Assembly (NCBI GenBank): GCA_002803225.1
Contig: NXFV01000490.1
Coordinates: forward strand, 62,001-126,000
Reading direction: 5' to 3'
Length of the DNA stretch: 64,000 nucleotides
Source: Gamarada debralockiae
Taxonomy: Eukaryota > Ascomycota > Leotiomycetes > Helotiales > Hyphodiscaceae
In this document: piece after piece, positions 57,126 through 64,000 of the stretch
How positions within the stretch are numbered: position 1 is the stretch's first letter
Layout: each line of letters opens with the position of its first letter
The notes under the pieces: generated by a model
Told to the model about the DNA's origin: nothing
The model's database searches: none
What the model saw: the letters and a program-made list of their open reading frames with translations, nothing else
Program-made: the position numbers and the translations under genes

Positions 57126-57811
57126 TTTCGCAACCCAGATTTGATTTTCGCGAAATGAACAAATACCCGAGTATATGGGCGTTTTACCTGGCGAATACAG
57201 GTAGAATTACACGAATTGACACTGCAAGAGGTCGTTGTCGGCGGCTGGCTAGTCTCTAGATCCCAAAAGTTTTCGAATCGATCTTTTTAGTGTGAACTTC
57301 TATCGCAGATGTCGCTTAGGAATGCAGCACGTGACAATATGCTGCATACACGCCCTTATATGCTAGAGTGCACATTCTCCAACAGAGTTCCAAAAATCTG
57401 ACTCCGCCACATTGGAAAACGTACGTTTACGCAGCCTCAGTCATGCAGATCGTCAGTGAATGGCTATCTTAAGTCAACCTCTGTCAAGTACGTGGACTTC
57501 CCTTTACCCGTGAATTATTTGCAACGACCTCATTATGGCCACGGAGTGCTGGCCTTACGCCTCCTTTAACGAAGCCACCACCATCTCTCCATAACTCGTT
57601 GCCTGAAATCATTCTTCACAAGAAGCTATTCAGCTCGTCTTTTTTTCAAAGACTACTTGATACTCCAGCAATCTCGACGTCTGTTGACCTTTCTTGCAAA
57701 GAGATTTACACGGATTCAAAGCTCCTTACCAGCTTGCTAAGACTCTTTGCTCTTTCCCCCTTTCTACAGTTTCCGCATTCGGACAACCAATTCCTAAAGA
57801 AGAAGTTGAGG
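57126..57811. promoter_or_regulatory. divergent intergenic region, RRP14 / proline-rich gene
   Basis: 686 bp between diverging start codons. A CACGTG site lies at 57,328-57,333. The DNA next to the plus-strand gene is pyrimidine-rich. It must hold both promoters. Confidence 0.45.
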
Positions 57812-59776
57812 ATGGGTCCCTATGTCGAAGCAAACTCACTTTCTGATATTACACAAATCGCTTCAAATCCTCCGAAATATCCCCGCAATCCAACCGAGAA
57901 ACAACGGCCGCCATTGACTTTGTACATTGCTCGAGTCCCAGGAAGTCAAGGTGAGTCACGTGGAGTCACTTTTTGAATGGGAATAGCTCTGAACCATCCC
58001 GCAGATATCATTCTCACAACCCTCAAACCCCAATTGAAGAACGTCACCGCGGAGGATGTAGCAAGTTCCTTGTATTTCCTGCATTTGAACACGGAAGATG
58101 ATGCTCGGCTTCTGGCAGATGAGCAGGAAAATGCCATTTATGAGGCTCCTGTAGAGCCCAATGCGGTTGCACAGAAGCCGCTACCCCGCAAGCCGCTGCC
58201 GGAAACAGCGAGATCATCCCTCGACCTCAATCGCTCTGGCGAATCCAACATTCCACGTCCTGCTGTTCAAACGGCTCCAGATCATCTTTCCCGCAAACCA
58301 CTGCCGGTACCGGCGAGGTCATCCCTCGATCTCAATCGTTCAGAACAAGTGAATAATCCAGGCGCTTCTAGCCAACTTGTTCCATTCTTCAGCAGTAGCC
58401 GAGAATTTCAGCGCAAAGAGGTAGCTTCTCGCGAGTCACCAACTCAGCCTCATGACCAAGCCAGAGAAAGTGTTCCGAGAAGGCCATTGGGTCCTAGGCC
58501 TCTCGGGTCGGAAGCTTCAATTGAAAGGAAGCCGCTTTCCAGTAATGAGAACCGGCCGTTGAGCTCTAGATCACAGTTTCAAGATTTTGCCTTACCAAAG
58601 GTCAGCAGTGACAGTGCTCGATCAGACCTCTCAAGCTACAACGATCTCAAGATCGATGGATCTACAAAGTCGTTCTCAATTACAATCATCCGCCGAGATC
58701 CCTCATCAGGCGCCCAGTGGAACATTGGCAGCATAATCGGAGAAGCTCAAAATCGAGGAATGAAAGCCATGTCAAACCCTAAAAAGCCGTATTTCGACAT
58801 ATCAGTGCATCTTACAACGCCAGGCTACACACCTTTCCGTAATTCTAAAACAGCTTCTCACAATGACAACTTGTCACACAATCAGCAGGCTACCGTGAAC
58901 GAGCCTGGTATTACGGCCCCCGAGTGGGGATTCGATCGACAAGTACGCATGGAGGGCTCCAATTTTTGGGACCGTACTTCCAAGCAACACAGGCGGTCAC
59001 AGTCCGATTTTTCGGATACACGTTCCGGGACACGTGGGGGCAGTAAGAGCTCAGATGCTGTCCTGCCCGGTGTCAGGCCCGGTGATAGTACAGCAGATGA
59101 TTCGGGCTCTAAGGGTTACGCGTTTTTGAGCCCTTGGGGAGGTCGTTGCAAATTCTCAACAGGAGGCGGAGGCCGAAGCCTCCGATGCAAGCATACACTG
59201 CCAGATTCACTATCTTCAAGCAATGCGGTTTTTGAGACTTCTGGGTCAGCGATTGTGAGCGAACTCCGCTTCAATTTGCCGCATTCTGCAGTATTCAACG
59301 CTCCTACTACGAACAAAGATACCAAAAGGGGAGGTGTCGAGTCTGGGCGTTTTTCACTCCCAAAACTTGGTCACATTCGAAACAAATTATCTCAAGGCAC
59401 GCGTCCACCTCTTCCACCAAGACCACATCCAACGTCATATGCTGCGATGTACCCCAGCGACGACGAAGAGCCTCCCCCGCTTCCCCCTAGAATACATACG
59501 GGTCAACGTGTGGCTGACGCAAGTGACGAGCAAGAGCCTCCACCAATTTCGATCAGGTCACATCCTTTTGGGTATACGCTGAGGTCGCCGAGTGAAGAAG
59601 AGGACGAACGACTAGACCTGAGCATTGGTCGTGAGAAGGCTGGAGGTGGGAATAGGGGCAAACGTGCAAAACTCGGCAAACTTATCATCCATGATGAAGG
59701 TTTCAAGATGTTAGACCTAGTTGTGGCGGCAAATATGGGAGTCTGGTGGAGTGTATGGGGATCTGATCATCGATAA
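57812..59776 (+). CDS. proline-rich fungal protein of unknown function
   Basis: Two exons: 57812-57950 and 58005-59776, encoding 636 residues. The start is the ATG at 57,812 (MGPYVEANSLSDITQ). The N-terminal roughly 95 residues look ordered (LTLYIARVPGSQDIILTTLK, VTAEDVASSLYFLHLNTEDD). The rest is disordered and rich in Ser, Pro and Arg, with possible SH3-ligand motifs (RPPLPPRPH; PPPLPPRIH). A motif RKPLP..ARSSLDLNRS occurs twice, 35 residues apart. A short ordered island at about residue 230-285 (SFSITIIRRDPSSGAQWNIG, KPYFDISVHLTTPGY) may be a beta-rich domain, and a final one ends LVVAANMGVWWSVWG. The PxxP motifs suggest an adaptor in cortical or signalling complexes, which is inference. 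No family is recognised. Confidence 0.78.
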
Positions 59777-60153
59777 CTTGACGACGGTTAACTGCTCACA
59801 AGTCATGGACGTTTCAAGTTTTGGGCCTTTCCCCAGGCCTCATGATCCATTTCTGGAGCCGTTCCCATTCATAAAAACCTGACGTTCATTTCACCTTCGA
59901 GCAACGCTACTTTCGGATTTAGCTAGCCAAACCGAAGTCCGGACATTCAAAGTAATTGGTAGAAGCGAGGAAGACGGCAAGATTCGCTCATTCTTGCGGT
60001 TCTCCGCCGCCTGTCTCTTGGAAGACCCGAGTAGCGTGTGACGCAGGGTGGGTCACCCATATTGATTACTCATACTCGCTTCTGCAAACCACCTCAGTTA
60101 CTTATTTGGTGGCAGACTAAATGATCTTCTGATAGTCTTCCATTCAAATTGAA
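59777..60153. other. intergenic region
   Basis: 377 bp between two plus-strand genes. Nothing recognised beyond an expected 3' UTR and promoter. Confidence 0.4.
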
Positions 60154-61890
60154 ATGACCAGACGCTGCTTGGGCCTCAAGAGGCCACTACATTCCTTCAT
60201 CTATCAATCGCCCTGCTCCTATCGATTTCTCCCATATCTGCCTCAATCATTTTTTAGAACCATGGCTAGTGCTCCTCACTCTCCTCCCCGCAAGTTCCCA
60301 ACTTCCGGGTTTGTGGCGCTAGACACAACCAAGAAGATTGACGAAGAAGATGTTCCCTCTTACGTCCCAGAGGATTATTATCCAGTTTATATCGGTGAGG
60401 TGTTCAGGTCTAGATACCAGGTTGTAACGAAATTAGGATTCGGGGTGAATTCCACAGTTTGGCTGTGCAGAGATCTTAGGCAAGGATTTGAACTGCATTT
60501 ATTCAACTAATCGAGATTCTTTCTAATGTATCAATAGGGAACACCGATATCTAACGCTCAAAATACGTGTTCGAACCAAAGGGCATGGGGACCTACATGG
60601 TAATCACGAAATCACAATCAACAAACACTTAAAAAGTAATTCCATTGAACATCCAGGGAAAGGCATGGTCCGGAGAGTCCTTGATTCGTTTGAAATCGCT
60701 GGTCCCAATGGAAATCACAAATGCATGCTCTATCAACCGCTTGGAATGAGTTTCACCGAGTATCTGAGACTTCTTCCACAGAATAGGTTTCCAAAAGATC
60801 TTGCCCAAAGGAGCGTTCAACTCCTCCTTATAGCCCTAGATTATTTACATCAATGCCATGTCGTTCACACTGGTGAGCTCTCAATCATATGAAACTAGCC
60901 TTCTTATGGTGATTAGAAGCTAATTCGTTGTCAGATATTTCACCAAATAACGTGCTCCAAAAGATTGAGGATGACTCAATCACTTCCCAGATTGAGCAAG
61001 GCGAACTAGAACGACCTATCGCCCGGAAGGTTCTTAGCGATCGCACTATCTACAATTCTCGACCGATGCCTTTAAGTGCAGGCCTACCAGTCTTCTGCTA
61101 GAGTTGGTGCCCAAAAGCACAAAGGCGACATTATGCCTGGAATTTACCGCGCCCCGGAGGTGATTTTGGGGATGGATTGGGATTCTAAAGTGGATATTTG
61201 GGCGATTGGTGTCATGGTGAGTACAAATCAATGACGAAACAGTTGATTCTACTGGCGCATTGTTACTTGAGTGTTTTGGAATATCCCACAAGAGTTGGGT
61301 CACGCTACTTGGCTGAAGTAACGAAGACATTTCAAGGTCAAAAATCAGATGCCCTCCATAACTAGGCTGTGAACAAGCTAAAAATTGAGCTAACTTTTGT
61401 CCAATCTACCTAGATGTGGGATCTTCTTGAAGGCGGCCATTTATTCTTCGCAAAGAAAAACCGAATACTAGATGATGAACAGCACCTTGCAGAAATGGTT
61501 TCACTTTTGGGGCCTCCACCTCCAGAATTCTTGAAACGGAGTGAAAAGTGCTACCAATACTGGGACAGTCAAGGTACTGCATCAAAATGCTCTATTCTTC
61601 CAACTCGGAAAAGATAGTATTTTTCTGCTCAGGTCACTACACGGTAATAATTTGCTGATGTCACTATAGGAAACTGGAAAGGCTCCGTTCCGATTCCTGA
61701 TCAATCTTTCGAAATCCGTGAGCAGTGGCTTCATGGGGAGGACCGGACTCTTTTCGTACAGTTCCTGCGCAGGATGTTATGCTGGATGCCAGAGGAGAGG
61801 CCCGTTGCGGAGGAGCTGGCTTTTGACGAGTTTTTGATGCAGCCACAGGCCACCGCATTTTCAGGAGCATCGACCGAGACAGTGACGTAG
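60154..61890 (+). pseudogene. SRPK-like serine/threonine kinase gene lacking the DFG segment
   Basis: Related to SR-protein kinases. Segments: 60154-60479, 60538-60872, 60935-61216 (broken inside), 61414-61573 and 61670-61890. The start may be 60,154 or the ATG at 60,262 (MASAPHSPPRKF). Recognisable parts are YVPEDYYPVYIGEVFRSRYQ, a glycine loop (KLGFGVNSTVWLCRD), LTLKIRV with the ATP-site lysine, HLKSNSIEHPG, and the catalytic loop HTDISPNNVL. Further parts are GDIMPGIYRAPEVILGMDWD, VDIWAIGVMMWDLLEG and the C-lobe LCWMPEERP. At 61,081-61,101 the frame ends in a TAG exactly where the family has the metal-binding DFG. Reading then resumes one frame over at ARVGAQKHKGD. The gap fits loss of about 14 nt that removed DFG. 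Intron 1 uses a GC donor. An active kinase seems impossible. Confidence 0.82.
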
Positions 61891-62637
61891 AAAATTTGTC
61901 TGCTGTTCTAACTATGCCAAGATCCTCTTTGATTGAGTGCGCTTTTTTTTGTCAGAATGTTATTGATTGATTACCTAATATCCACTTCACTTCTCACACA
62001 AATACGATCAGCAGCCTCCTCTGCTGAGCGGTCTGGCTCCCTGTAAACGCCAAACATTCATCCAACTTCCTCCCTCCCGTCAATTCTCAAGTTTGATGAC
62101 TTCCCAGACCTAACATTATAGTGTCCTCGGGTTGAAGTGCGAATATGGACCAAGTATTCGCAAGTCTGGATGGTTGAGCACATGCTGACTCATGCCTCAA
62201 CATGTTCTGTGTGTAGTGATTTTATTGTAATAATGCTGCTAACAGTTCTATCGAAAGAGGTCGATTGCTCGTGTGGGCAAGGCACTCGTAGTCGGTAGTG
62301 GGGCTAAGAGAGACGGGGCAGGCGCATCGTAGCTTCTGTTCTGCGTGGTGCGATACTGTACGGTTGCTGTGTCACATCATCGGGCGTCATCCTGGCTCAA
62401 TTTGGCACTTCAATTGTATACGCTCTCATGAGTCAAGACTGGCTTCGCCCACCACTCATGAGCTGTCGCCTAGGATCTACCAGTCATGGTCCTTAAAAGG
62501 AGTATAACTTCCAGTTGTGTGAGTTACACAATATCACCTTCCTCCTTCTCATGTATCCTACGCCGATCCCTCCCGAAGCACCACATGCGCCGCCAATGGT
62601 TTACACGCAAGTTCCAGCGATAGTCCGCACAAGTTGA
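61891..62637. other. convergent intergenic region
   Basis: 747 bp between the kinase pseudogene (+) and RAD54 (-). No coding region, repeat or RNA gene is recognised. Confidence 0.45.
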
Positions 62638-64000
62638 TTAATGAGATATATACTGAAACACAGCCGACACTTCCTTCTCGCCACACTCCTGTCTAAGCAA
62701 CAAATCCTGAATGGGTTTCAGGCCCTCATTTACGAAATGATTCCACGTACTGGTATCACCGTACATCATCGCCGGCGCCTTGATGTACTGCTTCCCATCC
62801 GGCTTACAGCGCTTGCACTTGAACGTGTCGTGTGTATCACTTGTCGTATTGCCATGGTACTGGAATAATTCCCGCAGACTGTCGAGCGTGAAGTGGCGCT
62901 CCACGTCCTCGGCCGAGTCAACCACGCACGAGGAAAGAGATTGCTTGTGTGATTGTCGCTGGAATATCTTTTCTTCAATTGTACCTGTCGCGATGAAGCG
63001 ATACACGAAACAATCCTTCTTTTGCCCGTCGCGCCATACTCGTGCCAGTGCCTGCTGATCTGCTGCCGGGTTCCAGTCGGGGTCGAAAAGTACGAGACGG
63101 TTGGCGCCGATGAGATTGAGACCGCATCCTCCCGCTTTGCTACTGAGGAGGAAGACGAATTCGTCGCCGTTCGGATCGTTGAACTTATCAACAAGTTTCT
63201 GTCGCTTGGTGACATTCATCGTACCATCCAGGCGAAGAGATCCGTAGTTGCGGGATCTGCAGAGCTTATCGAACATGTCCAGTGTCTGAGTGTAATTACT
63301 GATAAGGACAATCTTGTCATTCGTGTCCTGTCGAATACGAGCGAGCATTCGATCGAGTACTTGCATCTTTCCCGAGTACCACGGTTTGATGTCTCGGTCC
63401 CTGCCGCGAGCTTCCTTCTGGACGTAATCGTGGGGCCAAAGAGATTCGCATCCTGGGAGGTCATCGGGGAGATTGAGCAAGTCTGGGTGATTGCAAAGTT
63501 TCTTGAGCATACCAATTGCCTTGAGAGGCTGGCTTCCTTTTCCGCGAAGCAACGCTTTGATATCTGGACTAGTGATGAAGTAGTTGTAAAGATCGAGTTG
63601 GAAGGGAGCAAGATTGCAAAATACGACGTGTTCGTACTTGACCGGGAGGTACTTCGACAGGATATCGTTCGTTCGCCTAATGATAAATTTGTTGACAAGA
63701 GCCAAAAGGTCTCGGAGGCACTCGTCTCCCCTCTCTCGATCCTTTTCGCTACCTGCGGCATCTCGTCCTCGCAAGATAGGTAACTCAAATCTCTTACGGA
63801 ACTCGAGTCGGGTTCCAAGTAGACCAGGATTGGCAAAACTGATGAGGGAGAAGTACTCGGACAGATCGTTCTGAATCGGCGTGCCCGAAAGAATAACTCT
63901 TCTTGAAACATTGAGATCGTTCAGGGCGGTGAAGGTCTGGCTATCGCCGTTCTTCAATCGGTGGCCTTCGTCGCATAGCATCAGTCCAATTTGAGTGTTC
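62638..64000 (-). CDS. RAD54: DNA repair and recombination ATPase Rad54 (C-terminal part, truncated by window)
   Basis: Rad54 is a Swi2/Snf2-family dsDNA translocase that works with Rad51 in homologous recombination. The visible 454 codons are a single open frame running off the right edge, so the N-terminus and motifs I and Ia are missing from the window. Seen here are the Walker B box LCDEGHRLKN, motif III (RRVILSGTPIQNDLSEYFSL), the Rad54-type linker (LPVKYEHVVFCNLAPFQLDL, LKKLCNHPDLLNLP), and motifs V and VI (SSKAGGCGLNLIGANRLVLF; DQQALARVWRDGQKKDCFVY). The C-terminal region has SLRELFQYHGNTTSDTHDTF and a CKRC pair, as in Rad54 orthologues. The stop at 62,638 gives a normal C-terminus. 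Confidence 0.95.
   Translation of the reverse strand, partial: NTQIGLMLCDEGHRLKNGDSQTFTALNDLNVSRRVILSGTPIQNDLSEYFSLISFANPGLLGTRLEFRKRFELPILRGRDAAGSEKDRERGDECLRDLLALVNKFIIRRTNDILSKYLPVKYEHVVFCNLAPFQLDLYNYFITSPDIKALLRGKGSQPLKAIGMLKKLCNHPDLLNLPDDLPGCESLWPHDYVQKEARGRDRDIKPWYSGKMQVLDRMLARIRQDTNDKIVLISNYTQTLDMFDKLCRSRNYGSLRLDGTMNVTKRQKLVDKFNDPNGDEFVFLLSSKAGGCGLNLIGANRLVLFDPDWNPAADQQALARVWRDGQKKDCFVYRFIATGTIEEKIFQRQSHKQSLSSCVVDSAEDVERHFTLDSLRELFQYHGNTTSDTHDTFKCKRCKPDGKQYIKAPAMMYGDTSTWNHFVNEGLKPIQDLLLRQECGEKEVSAVFQYISH

Noticed and set aside
63216..63911. 231- and 276-codon frames overlapping RAD54
   Set aside because: RAD54 motifs fix the true frame. The others are shadows.

Overview
This window is nuclear DNA of a filamentous ascomycete. 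Genes are dense, lie on both strands, and carry short introns (mostly 45-80 nt, GTANGT donors, YAG acceptors). There are no operons. The proteins present fit Pezizomycotina: a 2,3-bisphosphoglycerate-independent phosphoglycerate mutase, a fungal Zn2Cys6 regulator, fungal-type complex I subunits and a NACHT-ankyrin receptor. I lean towards Leotiomycetes/Helotiales, but that rests only on recalled family resemblance.

Layout. 1-4.9 kb has almost no genes. 5-10.8 kb holds a single-pass membrane protein with a Ser/Thr-rich ectodomain (-) and an uncharacterised fungal protein (+). 11.3-15.9 kb holds phosphoglycerate mutase (-), Mediator subunit 9 (+) and tubulin cofactor C (-). 17.2-18.1 kb holds an orphan gene containing a 21-nt heptad minisatellite. 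18.8-24.3 kb holds the complex I subunit NDUFA11 (-) and a Ubp2-type deubiquitinase (+). 25.1-29.2 kb holds a Zn2Cys6 transcription factor (+) and a Q-rich fungal protein of unknown function (-). 29.2-31.6 kb is empty. 31.6-38 kb holds protein-isoaspartate methyltransferase (-), a small secreted protein (+), a Bsd2/Ndfip-like membrane adaptor (-), a Cbp6/UQCC2-like complex III assembly factor (+) and the mitochondrial citrate carrier (-). 38.6-42.6 kb is a large NLR-like receptor (-). 43.2-47.8 kb holds Hpc2 (-) and Rba50/RPAP1 (+). 48.3-50.7 kb holds two adjacent broken BTB genes (-). 51.1-53.2 kb holds NDUFS8 (-) and mitochondrial acyl carrier protein (+), head to head. 53.7-57.1 kb holds Vps74/GOLPH3 (+) and a SURF6/Rrp14 ribosome-biogenesis protein (-). 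57.8-61.9 kb holds a proline-rich protein (+) and an SRPK-like kinase that has lost its DFG segment (+). 62.6-64 kb is the 3' part of RAD54 (-), running off the window.

Most genes are housekeeping. Five act in mitochondria: three are complex I or complex I-associated (NDUFA11, NDUFS8, ACP), one is a complex III assembly factor and one is the citrate carrier. NDUFS8 and ACP share a 383-bp divergent promoter with overlapping CCAAT and TCACGTGA sites, which suggests co-regulation.

The most striking locus is the receptor at 38.6-42.6 kb. It joins an alpha/beta-hydrolase (SesB-like) effector domain, a NACHT NTPase and about ten near-identical 34-residue ankyrin repeats. This is the architecture of fungal non-self recognition / heterokaryon-incompatibility receptors with repeats under concerted evolution. 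The second group of interest is decaying or fast-evolving genes: the kinase without DFG, the paired BTB relics and the heptad-repeat gene. Gene models were spliced by eye from donor and acceptor sites with reading-frame checks. Every multi-exon total that I call intact is divisible by three.
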